5,901 nucleotides of DNA from JAWWBN01 sp033720955 (GTDB lineage Bacteria; Acidobacteriota; Thermoanaerobaculia; Multivoradales; JAHEKO01). The DNA is taken from contig JAWWBN010000239.1 of assembly GCA_033720955.1 (NCBI GenBank), positions 1 to 5,901 of the forward strand. Direction: 5' to 3'. A model generated the notes under the pieces. The model made no database searches. It was not told the origin of the DNA and saw only the letters and a list, made by a program, of their open reading frames with translations. Numbering within the stretch: position 1 is the first letter of the stretch; each line of letters begins with the position of its first letter. Below are positions 1-5,901 of the stretch, piece after piece. A program made the position numbers and the translations under genes.

Positions 1-1518
1 AATCTGGAGATCATCCCCACCGTCACGGGGCGGCGGACCGAGGCCCGCCCGGCAGGCCCCTCCGGGCCCTTCGTGACCACGGAGGAGAGGGCCGAGGCGG
101 GTGTCACGGTGCGCTGGGGGGTCACCCCGAACGTCTCCCTGAACGCCGCCGTCAACCCCGACTTCTCGCAGGTGGAGGCCGACGCCGCCCGGCTGGACGT
201 GAACACCCGGTTCGCGCTCTTCTTCCCCGAGCAGCGACCCTTCTTCCTGGAGGGCCGCGACTTCTTCGAGACACCGCTGGCCCTGGTCTTCACCCGCACC
301 GTGGCCGACCCGCTGGCGGGAGCCAAGCTGACCGGCAAGCAGGGGCGGCACGCCTTCGGCGCCTTCGTCGCCCAGGACCGGATCAACAACCTGGTCCTCC
401 CCGGCTCCCAGGGCTCGAGCCTCACCACGATCGACGAGGAGGTCTCCTCCGGAGTGCTGCGATGGCGTCGCGACGTGGGCGAGGCCTCCACCTTCGGCCT
501 GCTCTACACCGGCCGGGAGGGCGAGAGCGGCTACCGCAACCACCTGGCGGGGATCGACGGCCTCTACCGGTTCCGCGACAGCGACTCCCTCCGCTTCCAG
601 CTCGTCGGGTCCACGACCCGCTACCCCGACGAGCTCGCCCTCCGCTTCGGACAGCCCACCGGCGACTTCGCGGGACACACCCTGCTGGCCAGCTACCAGC
701 ACGTCGATGCCGACTGGGCCTGGACCGCCGACTACGCCGAGGTGCACCCCGAGTTCCGCGCCGACGCCGGCTTCATCCCGCGGGTGGGGATCCAGCGGGG
801 CTCGGCCGGGATCGAGCGGCGCTTCCGCGGCGGCGACGACCGGTGGTACTCCAACCTCTTCCTCTTCCTCGGGGTGGACGGCACCCGCGAGTACGACGGC
901 GCCTGGAACGAGTGGGGCGCCGACCTGGTCTTCTTCTACCAGGGGCCCCTCCAGAGCTTCGTGCGGGTCGGGCTGGCGCCCAACCAGGAGTTCTTCGACG
1001 GCGTCACCTACCACAACTTCCGGCAGGGTTTGAGCGGGGGGTTTCAGCCCAGCGGCTCGCTGGAGGCGGAGCTGGGCGTGAGCTGGGGCGAGACGATCGA
1101 CTTCGCCAACCGCCGCGCCGCCGACTTCGTGGAGACCTCGCTCGAGCTGGAGTTCTTCGCCGGCCGGCGGGTGGAGGGCGAGCTGGAGCTCGACCGCCAG
1201 GTCTTCGACGTCGCCGGAGGGGAGCTGTTCACCCTGGACATCGCCCAGACCCGGCTCGTCTACCACTTCAACCTGCGCACCTTCCTGCGCACGATTCTCC
1301 AGTACCGGCAGATCGACCGGGATCCCGCCCTCTACACCTTCCCGGTGGCGGCCGACGACGAGGAGCTCCTCACTCAGCTCCTCTTCTCCTACAAGCTCAA
1401 CGCCCAGAGCGTCGTGCTGGTGGGGTACTCCGACAACCACGCCGGGCGCGGCCCCCTCGACCTGACCCAGACCGACCGCACCGTCTTCTTCAAGATCGGC
1501 TACGCCTGGCTGCGCTAG
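1..1518 (+). CDS. DUF5916 domain outer-membrane beta-barrel protein, C-terminal part (5' end outside window)
   Basis: The frame is open from base 1 and encodes 505 visible residues ending at TAG 1516-1518. A GTG at 73 is in frame, but the 24 codons before it (beginning NLEIIPTVTG) read as genuine protein, so the true start lies upstream. The motifs NPDFSQVEAD (visible residues 52-61) and FFPEQRPFFLEG (about 74-85) are hallmarks of DUF5916 proteins. The rest alternates aromatic and charged residues in short beta-strand-like stretches and ends in FFKIGYAWLR, as expected of an outer-membrane barrel whose last strand carries aromatic residues. Family members usually have an N-terminal carbohydrate-binding family-9-like domain before this region; it would lie outside the window. 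The family's function is not established, so none is assigned; polysaccharide or surface binding is only a possibility. The gene converges on the phytase-like gene, sharing a 4-bp stop overlap. Family call is confident, function unknown. Confidence 0.9.
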   Translation, partial: NLEIIPTVTGRRTEARPAGPSGPFVTTEERAEAGVTVRWGVTPNVSLNAAVNPDFSQVEADAARLDVNTRFALFFPEQRPFFLEGRDFFETPLALVFTRTVADPLAGAKLTGKQGRHAFGAFVAQDRINNLVLPGSQGSSLTTIDEEVSSGVLRWRRDVGEASTFGLLYTGREGESGYRNHLAGIDGLYRFRDSDSLRFQLVGSTTRYPDELALRFGQPTGDFAGHTLLASYQHVDADWAWTADYAEVHPEFRADAGFIPRVGIQRGSAGIERRFRGGDDRWYSNLFLFLGVDGTREYDGAWNEWGADLVFFYQGPLQSFVRVGLAPNQEFFDGVTYHNFRQGLSGGFQPSGSLEAELGVSWGETIDFANRRAADFVETSLELEFFAGRRVEGELELDRQVFDVAGGELFTLDIAQTRLVYHFNLRTFLRTILQYRQIDRDPALYTFPVAADDEELLTQLLFSYKLNAQSVVLVGYSDNHAGRGPLDLTQTDRTVFFKIGYAWLR

Positions 1519-2621
1519 AGGGCCTCGGGCCGGACCGCCAGTGCGAGAACCTGGGTGACCTGCGCGGCGTTGAAGTTGTCGTCGCTGACGAGCACCAGTG
1601 TGCGCCGGCCGTCGGGAAGGGGGCCTCCCCAGGCCATCCCCTCCAGGTTGTCCAGGACGAGACCCAGCTCGCCGAGGTCGAGGAGCAACCGCTTCTCGAC
1701 CGGCCGCGGGGGTCTCCCCACGGCCAGGCTCCCCCGCCCGCGCACGTCGTCGGCCCTCTCGGTGGAGACCAGGTAGAGCCGGGCCGAGTTGCCCACTCCC
1801 TCGGAGTAGGCGCGCTCCAGCGCCAGGAGACGGTGCTCGTCGAGGGCCAGCAGGTCCACCAGGCCGTTGGTCCGAAAGCCGTCGGGTGGACGCGGCGCCT
1901 CGACCACGGGCTCGATCTCGTAGACGAACTGGGCGCGGGGCCGCCGCGAGCCCAGGGCGTAGCGCACGATGCGAGCCCGCGCGCCGCGGCCCACGTCGGT
2001 TTCCGGACCGTCCTGCCCCAGCGCATTCTCCGCCCCCAGAAAGAGCGAGCCGCCCCCCGGGGTCACCGTCAGCGCCTCGAGCGCGAGATTGTGGCGCAGA
2101 CCCCGGCTCGAGCTCGCCCGTGGGCGCCAGGCCCGGGGCAGCCGGAGCCTGCGGAGCTCGCGGCCGTCCCGCCCGAACTCGCGCAGCGACGGCGCCACCC
2201 GGTTCTCCACGCTCCCCTCGGAGGCGACGAGCAGGGTTCCCCTCGGGGTGAGGGCGATCCCCTCGCCGTCCATCACCCTCTCCGGGAGGGGACGGCCGCG
2301 CTCATCCCGCAGCGGCGTCATCCCCACGACCTCAACCTCGACGCCCCCGTCCTCCGCGGCCCCCCGCACGTCGATCCGGAGGGTGTAGAAGCGCGGCGGG
2401 CCGTTCCGGCCCGGGTCGTCGCAGATGGCGTAGAAGAGACCGGTCCGCGGATCCCGTGTCAGGCCGGAGAGGCCGCCGACCACCGTGCCCTCCACGGTGG
2501 CGCCGGGCGCGATGCGGGCCTCCCCGACCAGCTCTACGGCGCCCTTCTCCGCCGCGGCCGCGGCTCCGGCGAGCAGGGGCAGCAGCGTGGCCAGGAGGGC
2601 CGACCGGAGTCCGCAGCGCAC
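1515..2621 (-). CDS. Secreted esterase-like/phytase-like beta-propeller protein (PF13449 type)
   Basis: 368 residues, starting at GTG (2621-2619) and ending at TAG (1517-1515). The N-terminus (MRCGLRSALLATLLPLLAGA) is a typical Sec signal peptide, with likely cleavage after the Ala run near residue 24, which supports this start although no well-placed Shine-Dalgarno is seen; a GGGAGG lies over 20 bases upstream. Family landmarks, in order, are GGLSGLTRDP (49-58), YAICDDP (64-70), MDGEGIAL (117-124), HNLALEALTVTP (177-188), GLVDLLALDEHRLLALER (253-270), NLEGMAWGGPLPDG (325-338) and LVLVSDDNF (342-350). These recurrent Gly/Asp-rich strand-turn motifs match the 'esterase-like activity of phytase' family, and the length fits. 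The protein is probably periplasmic or extracellular and may hydrolyse phosphate esters, but substrates of most members are untested. It is divergent from the small His/CxxC gene and convergent with the DUF5916 gene. The frame stays open far upstream, but that stretch is antisense to the receptor gene and not coding. Confidence 0.9.
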   Translation of the reverse strand: MRCGLRSALLATLLPLLAGAAAAAEKGAVELVGEARIAPGATVEGTVVGGLSGLTRDPRTGLFYAICDDPGRNGPPRFYTLRIDVRGAAEDGGVEVEVVGMTPLRDERGRPLPERVMDGEGIALTPRGTLLVASEGSVENRVAPSLREFGRDGRELRRLRLPRAWRPRASSSRGLRHNLALEALTVTPGGGSLFLGAENALGQDGPETDVGRGARARIVRYALGSRRPRAQFVYEIEPVVEAPRPPDGFRTNGLVDLLALDEHRLLALERAYSEGVGNSARLYLVSTERADDVRGRGSLAVGRPPRPVEKRLLLDLGELGLVLDNLEGMAWGGPLPDGRRTLVLVSDDNFNAAQVTQVLALAVRPEAL

Positions 2622-2627
2622 TCCGGG

Positions 2628-2633
2628 ATGGTA
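2628..2633 (-). promoter_or_regulatory. Possible -10 element of the phytase-like gene
   Basis: On the minus strand TACCAT (4 of 6 matches to TATAAT) ends six bases before the GTG start at 2621. This would put transcription at or next to the start codon, giving a leaderless mRNA and explaining the missing Shine-Dalgarno. No -35 hexamer is visible at 17 bases upstream. Short AT-richer matches occur by chance, so this is weak. Confidence 0.3.
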
Positions 2634-2675
2634 GCGGAGTCCGCGCCTCCCTCCCCGCCGCAGACCGGCGCCGGC

Positions 2676-2704
2676 TTGAGAGGCCCGGGGCCAGCCGCTA
2701 GACT
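2676..2704 (+). promoter_or_regulatory. Sigma70-like promoter for the small His/CxxC gene (and possibly the receptor)
   Basis: TTGAGA (2676-2681, 5 of 6 to the -35 consensus) is followed, after exactly 17 bases, by TAGACT (2699-2704, 4 of 6 to the -10 consensus with the key T, A and final T). The ATG at 2713 begins eight bases after the -10, so the predicted transcript would start at about 2711-2712 and have almost no 5' leader. This is the best promoter-like match in the window and lies in the short divergent intergenic region. It is a sequence match only. Confidence 0.6.
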
Positions 2705-2712
2705 GAAAGACG

Positions 2713-3084
2713 ATGAGAAGGCTGCGGGGCAAGGCCGCCGTTCTCGCGACGCTCCTGCTCGCGACCCTCGCCACGACCGGCGCGGTGGAGCAGAGCCACG
2801 CCCACGACGCTCTCGCCGGCGCGAGCGGTCCCGCCGCCCTTCCCCACTTCGAGGCTGGGCACGCCGCCCCCGACGACCGGCTCCACGTGGAGGGGGCGGC
2901 CCAGACCGAGCCCGCGGCCTGTCTCGCCTGTCTGCTGCGCGAGCGCCAGCGCGGCGTGGAAGCCCCGCTCTCGCGCCTCGGCGGTCTCTCGCCCGGCCTC
3001 GCGACCCCGGTGCGGTCCACCGTCACCGAGGCCGTCGCCGGCGCCCGTCGTCTGCCGCCGTCCCGCGCCCCGCCCGGTAGCTGA
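2713..3084 (+). CDS. Small exported His/CxxC protein of unknown family, upstream of ZnuD-like receptor
   Basis: 123 residues from ATG 2713 to TGA 3082-3084. I do not recognise a named family. The N-terminus has a basic stretch (RRLRGK), a hydrophobic core (AAVLATLLLATLA) and a small-residue cleavage region (TTGA, about residue 24), so it is probably exported to the periplasm. The mature part has HAH (H29, H31), H45 in PHFEAGH, H50, H58, then CLAC (C70, C73), followed by a basic RERQR segment and a Pro/Arg/Ala tail of low complexity. Spaced His plus one CxxC suggests metal or haem binding or a disulphide, and broadly recalls DUF2946-type small proteins near metal-related TonB receptors, though I cannot claim homology. 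The gene lies 149 bp upstream of the receptor on the same strand with its own good promoter and no clear terminator between, so co-transcription is plausible. The signal peptide and promoter support it being real; high GC keeps some doubt. Confidence 0.75.
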   Translation: MRRLRGKAAVLATLLLATLATTGAVEQSHAHDALAGASGPAALPHFEAGHAAPDDRLHVEGAAQTEPAACLACLLRERQRGVEAPLSRLGGLSPGLATPVRSTVTEAVAGARRLPPSRAPPGS

Positions 3085-3233
3085 TCGAGGCGAGCGACCC
3101 GGACGCCCTCTGGGGCGCCGGCTCCTCGCGCGAGCCCGCCACCCCGCCGGGGCCGGCGGCGCTCGATCCATGGTGCGACCGGCACGAGCCGGCCCCTCGA
3201 AATCGATCCGACCTCCGGGAAAGGCTTCGACCG
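3085..3233 (+). other. Intergenic gap with short GC-rich inverted repeats
   Basis: This gap between the small His/CxxC gene and the receptor holds two hairpin candidates: GGCTC (3120-3124) with GAGCC (3132-3136), whose interior overlaps the palindrome CTCGCGCGAG (3125-3134), and CCGCCGG (3144-3150) with CCGGCGG (3153-3159), separated by GG. Neither has a following T-run, so neither is a convincing intrinsic terminator. TCGA-AA-TCGA (3197-3206) is a small symmetrical, relatively AT-rich element 27 bases before the receptor start. I see no clear -10/-35 pair and no recognisable Zur- or Fur-type operator. The gap may be an mRNA leader or processing region. Confidence 0.4.
3217..3224 (+). promoter_or_regulatory. 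Ribosome binding site of the ZnuD-like receptor
   Basis: GGGAAAGG ends nine bases before ATG 3234. It is purine-rich and reasonably spaced, and fixes the start that gives a sensible signal peptide. Confidence 0.6.
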
Positions 3234-5549
3234 ATGTCCTCGTTCTCTCCCCCCCTCGACCGCCGCCGTGGGCGCCCGCGTCCCCGGTCCCCTCGGACCG
3301 TTGCGCCGCTTCTTCCCCTGCTGTTTCTCCTTCTCCTGCCCTCCCCCGGCACCGGCGAGGAGGCCGGCGCCGTCTCCGGCCGGGTGATCACCGCCGACGG
3401 CGAGCCGGTGACCGACGCCGTGGTCACCGCGGCGGCATCGCAGTCGTGGGCCGAGACCGACGCCGACGGCCGGTTCCTCCTGGCGCCCGTGCCGCCCGGC
3501 GAGCAGCTCCTCGAGATCACCAGCACCCTGCACGGCCGCAGCGTCGAGCGGGTCCAGGTCCCGGCGGGAGACACCGTCCAGGTCGAGCTCGTGGTGCTCA
3601 GGCGCGTTCATGCCGAGAGGATCGTGGTCACCGCGTCGCCCGACGCCCGGGGCGAGCTGGACCTCGCGGCCCCGGTCAGCGTGCTCGAAGGACGCGAGCT
3701 GGCGCTCGAGGTGCAGGCCACCCTGGGCGAGTCGCTGGCCCGCGAGCCCGGGGTGAGCTCGAGCTACTTCGCCCCCGGGGCCAGCCGGCCGGTGATCCGC
3801 GGTCTCGGCGGCGACCGCATCAAGATGATGGAGAATGGTCTCGACACCCTGGACGCCTCGAGCACCAGTCCCGATCACGCCGTGGCGACCGACCCCCTGC
3901 TGGCCGAGCGGGTCGAGGTGGTGCGCGGGCCGGCGACGCTGCTCTACGGCAGCAACGCCATCGGCGGGGTGGTCAACGTCCTCGACGGACGCATCCCCGA
4001 CGCGCCCCGGGCCGGCGGGCTCACGGGCACCGCGGACCTGCGCGTCGGCACGGCGGCCGACGAGCGCGCCGCCGCGGTCTCGCTGGACGGCGGCGGCGGA
4101 AACTGGGCCTGGCACGCCGATCTGCTCACCCGCGAGACCGGCGACGTCGAGATCCCGGGCCGCGCCTCCGTCGAGCCCGGCGACGAGGGGAGCTCGCCGG
4201 AGGGCGTCCTGCCCAACAGCGACCTCCGGTCGCGGAGCGGTGGCGTCGGGGCGAGCTACTTCTTCGGCGACCGGGGCTACCTGGGGGTCTCGGTGCGCGG
4301 CCTCGACACGGAGTACGGAGTGCCTGGCAGTGGCCACGGCCACGGTGAGGACGAGGAGGAGCCCGGCGTCGAGGAGGGAGTGCGCATCGACCTCGAGCAG
4401 CGGCGGCTGGACTTCGAAGGAAGCTTCGACCGACCCTTCGAGGGAATCGAGACGGCGCGGCTGCGGCTCGGTGTCGTGGACTACGAGCACGCCGAGATCG
4501 AGGGCGGCGGCGAGGTGGGAACCCGCTTCTTCAACGATGCCTGGGAGGGCCGGCTGGCGCTGCTCCAGAGGCGTCGCGGCCCGCACAGCGGCTCCTTCGG
4601 CCTGCAGGTCAGGAGCCGCGAGCTCGAGGCCGTCGGGGAGGAAGCCTTCATCTCCCCGGCGCAGAGCCGCAACCTCGGCCTCTTCACCTTTCAGGAGCTG
4701 GACCGGGGCCGGGTGCGCTACCAGCTCGGACTGAGGTACGAGGTGCAGGAGACCGCCGTCCGCGCCCCCGGCCTGCCCGACCGCGACTTCGACGCCCTGT
4801 CGGCCTCGCTGGGGCTCGTCTGGCAGCCCGCCCCCGCCTACTCGCTGGGCGCCTCCCTGGCGCGCTCCGTCAAGATGCCCAACGGCGAGGAGCTCTACTC
4901 CAACGGGCCGCACTTCGCCACCTCGGCCTTCGAGATCGGCGACCCCGCGCTGCGAGAGGAGACCTCCGTGGGGGTGGACGTGACCCTGCGCAAGGTGGAG
5001 GGCCGGGTGACCGGCGCCCTCAACCTCTTCGCCAACGACCTCTCCGGCTTCATCTTCCAGGCCTTCACCGGTGCCGAGGAGGACGGCCTCCCGGTGCTCC
5101 TCTGGTCGCAGGCCGACGCCGCGTTCCGCGGCGCCGAGCTCGACCTCTCCATCCTGCTGGCGCAGAGCGACCATGCCTCCTGGGACCTGGACCTGCTGTG
5201 GGACGTGGTGCGCGCGGAGCTCGATGACGGCGGCGACCTGCCCCGCATTCCGCCGCAGCGCTTCGGGGCCGGCCTCCACTACCGCGGCGACCGGCTGGCC
5301 GCCGGAGCCGACGTCAAGCTGGTGGACGACCAGCGCCGGGTCGCTCCCGACGAGACCCCGACCGCCGGCTACACCCTGGTCAACGCCAACCTCAGCTACC
5401 GTTTCGTCTTCGACACCTACTTTCTCGACCTGATCATCAAGGGGACCACCCTGACGGACCGCGAGGCCCGCGTCCACACCTCCTTCGTAAAGGACGACGT
5501 CCCCCTGCCGGGCCGCAACCTGAGCCTCATCGCCCGCTTCGGCTTCTAG
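3234..5549 (+). CDS. ZnuD-like TonB-dependent outer-membrane receptor (probable zinc importer) with N-terminal carboxypeptidase-regulatory-like domain
   Basis: 771 residues, complete, with a good ribosome binding site. In order: a signal peptide (1 to about 41; Arg-rich start, then PLLPLLFLLLLP); a carboxypeptidase-regulatory-like Ig-type domain (about 43-124, with SGRVITADGEPV and ETDADGRFLL); a TonB-box-like ERIVVTA (128-134); a plug (about 140-255) with SRPVIRGLGGDRI, DASSTSPDHAV, VEVVRGPATLLYGSNAIGG and NVLDGRIP; then a beta-barrel ending in a terminal Phe, the usual outer-membrane assembly signal. Plug and barrel motifs (EYGVPG at 360-365, SNGPHFATSAFEIGD at 556-570, HTSFVKDDVPLPGRN at 748-762) closely follow, from memory, Neisseria ZnuD. 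A loop at 361-382 has GHGHG followed by acidic residues, matching the position of the longer His-rich ZnuD loop. It would import zinc, or another chelated metal, with energy from TonB-ExbBD. The added N-terminal domain is absent from neisserial ZnuD. The family call is strong; the substrate is inferred. Confidence 0.92.
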   Translation: MSSFSPPLDRRRGRPRPRSPRTVAPLLPLLFLLLLPSPGTGEEAGAVSGRVITADGEPVTDAVVTAAASQSWAETDADGRFLLAPVPPGEQLLEITSTLHGRSVERVQVPAGDTVQVELVVLRRVHAERIVVTASPDARGELDLAAPVSVLEGRELALEVQATLGESLAREPGVSSSYFAPGASRPVIRGLGGDRIKMMENGLDTLDASSTSPDHAVATDPLLAERVEVVRGPATLLYGSNAIGGVVNVLDGRIPDAPRAGGLTGTADLRVGTAADERAAAVSLDGGGGNWAWHADLLTRETGDVEIPGRASVEPGDEGSSPEGVLPNSDLRSRSGGVGASYFFGDRGYLGVSVRGLDTEYGVPGSGHGHGEDEEEPGVEEGVRIDLEQRRLDFEGSFDRPFEGIETARLRLGVVDYEHAEIEGGGEVGTRFFNDAWEGRLALLQRRRGPHSGSFGLQVRSRELEAVGEEAFISPAQSRNLGLFTFQELDRGRVRYQLGLRYEVQETAVRAPGLPDRDFDALSASLGLVWQPAPAYSLGASLARSVKMPNGEELYSNGPHFATSAFEIGDPALREETSVGVDVTLRKVEGRVTGALNLFANDLSGFIFQAFTGAEEDGLPVLLWSQADAAFRGAELDLSILLAQSDHASWDLDLLWDVVRAELDDGGDLPRIPPQRFGAGLHYRGDRLAAGADVKLVDDQRRVAPDETPTAGYTLVNANLSYRFVFDTYFLDLIIKGTTLTDREARVHTSFVKDDVPLPGRNLSLIARFGF

Positions 5550-5552
5550 GGT

Positions 5553-5575
5553 CCGCTGCCCGCGCGGTGCAGCGG
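5553..5575 (+). terminator. Hairpin just after the receptor gene, possible terminator
   Basis: CCGCTGC (5553-5559) and GCAGCGG (5569-5575) form a perfect 7-bp GC-rich stem around a 9-base loop, starting three bases after the receptor stop codon. No T-run follows (the next bases are CAGGGCGGG), so it is not a canonical intrinsic terminator. Its position fits a terminator or an mRNA 3'-end stabiliser. Confidence 0.45.
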
Positions 5576-5609
5576 CAGGGCGGGCTGTGAGAGGATCGGC
5601 CGTCAACAC

Positions 5610-5619
5610 AAGGAGGAGG
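5610..5619 (+). promoter_or_regulatory. Very strong Shine-Dalgarno deciding a CTG start
   Basis: AAGGAGGAGG is a near-perfect anti-16S match. It sits six bases before CTG 5626, in the frame of the downstream protein, and no ATG, GTG or TTG lies at a suitable distance in that frame. It is the main argument for a CTG start. Confidence 0.75.
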
Positions 5620-5625
5620 TATCCC

Positions 5626-5901
5626 CTGAAGCTGACCCGCGCGTCGCTCTCGCTCGCCCTGCTCGGGGCTCTCGCATGCGCGCCCGCTCCGCAGGCCGAG
5701 CCGGCGGTGGATCTGGAGGCGGTCCGAGCCGAGCTGCTCGAAGCCGACCGCGCCTGGGCGGCCGCCTACGAGGCGGCGGCCGACAAGGCCGAGGCCTTCC
5801 TCTCCTTCACCGAGGAGGGGATCCGATTCCTGCCCCCGGACCAGCCGATGGTCACCGGGCGGGACGGCGTGGGCGAGATCATCGCCGGCCTCGCGGCGAC
5901 C
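5626..5901 (+). CDS. SnoaL/DUF4440-type (NTF2-fold) probable lipoprotein, 5' part (3' end outside window)
   Basis: 92 visible residues, still open at the window edge. From CTG 5626 the protein reads MKLTRASLSLALLGALAC, a short signal peptide with a lipobox-like ALAC at Cys18, followed by an Ala/Pro/Glu linker typical of mature lipoproteins. Then LLEADRAWAAAYEAA (about 37-51), AEAFLSFTEEGIRFLPP (about 55-71) and MVTGRDGVGEII (about 75-86) follow the opening helix and first strands of DUF4440/SnoaL-like NTF2-fold proteins. These are small cone-shaped proteins of varied or unknown function, and no catalytic residues can be assigned here. An in-frame GTG at 5587 would add 13 residues (MRGSAVNTRRRYP) and is the alternative start, but it would place the strong Shine-Dalgarno inside the gene. 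It lies 76 bp downstream of the receptor gene, behind a hairpin, so it is probably a separate transcript. Confidence 0.85.
   Translation, partial: MKLTRASLSLALLGALACAPAPQAEPAVDLEAVRAELLEADRAWAAAYEAAADKAEAFLSFTEEGIRFLPPDQPMVTGRDGVGEIIAGLAAT

Noticed and set aside
462..3080. An 872-codon plus-strand open frame
   Set aside because: Its translation is an Arg/Pro/Gly/Ala-rich shadow that crosses three real genes on both strands, with no domain-like motifs or sensible start.
3085..3233. A Zur or Fur operator controlling the receptor
   Set aside because: I looked for AT-rich palindromes of the known Zur/Fur types here and in 2622-2712. Only TCGA-AA-TCGA stands out and it does not resemble either; regulators in this lineage may use other sites.
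2698..3574. Minus-strand frames of 157 and 183 codons opposite the small gene and receptor 5' end
   Set aside because: Their Arg/Gly/Pro-rich composition with no signal or family motif marks them as antisense shadows.
3170..4348. A 392-codon plus-strand frame overlapping the receptor start
   Set aside because: It is an Arg/Gly/Ala-rich low-complexity frame in the +1/+2 shadow of the receptor, whose own frame carries clear plug motifs.
1515..5609. A single 1364-codon minus-strand open frame
   Set aside because: Only the part from 2621 down matches a protein family and starts with a signal peptide. The upstream part is antisense to the well-supported receptor gene and has no family motifs; it is open because stops are rare at this GC content.
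1..5901. Mobile elements, CRISPR arrays, tRNA or rRNA genes
   Set aside because: No transposase or integrase motifs, no regularly spaced repeats, and no tRNA-like or rRNA-like sequence was seen on either strand.

Overview
The window is very GC-rich (I estimate about 70% by eye) and comes from a Gram-negative (diderm) bacterium. It encodes two outer-membrane beta-barrel proteins, several secreted proteins and a likely lipoprotein. A DUF5916-type barrel, together with a TonB-dependent receptor that carries an N-terminal carboxypeptidase-regulatory-like domain, is a combination I associate with Acidobacteriota, with Gemmatimonadota or Myxococcota as alternatives. The lineage is an inference from protein style, since no phylogenetic marker is present.

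Layout, left to right. (1) 1-1518 (+) is the C-terminal part of a DUF5916 outer-membrane protein, cut by the window edge. (2) 1515-2621 (-) is a secreted esterase-like/phytase-like beta-propeller protein (PF13449 type), convergent with gene 1; the two stop codons share one CTAG. (3) 2622-2712 is a 91-bp divergent promoter region with a good sigma70-like promoter facing right. (4) 2713-3084 (+) is a small exported protein with scattered histidines and one CxxC; I do not recognise its family. (5) 3085-3233 is a non-coding gap with short GC-rich inverted repeats. (6) 3234-5549 (+) is a full-length ZnuD-like TonB-dependent receptor, probably for zinc. (7) 5550-5625 holds a hairpin and a very strong Shine-Dalgarno sequence. 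(8) 5626-5901+ (+) is the start of a SnoaL/DUF4440-type (NTF2-fold) probable lipoprotein, cut by the right edge.

The most interesting unit is genes 4 and 6. A small exported His/CxxC protein directly precedes, on the same strand, a receptor whose plug and barrel strongly resemble the neisserial zinc receptor ZnuD. The simplest reading is a metal (zinc) acquisition module in which the receptor imports the ion across the outer membrane by TonB-dependent transport and the small protein may bind or hand over metal in the periplasm. The receptor assignment is well supported; the partnership is inference from position and composition. The other genes show no clear functional link to it. Most other long open frames are Arg/Pro/Ala-rich shadows produced by the high GC content.
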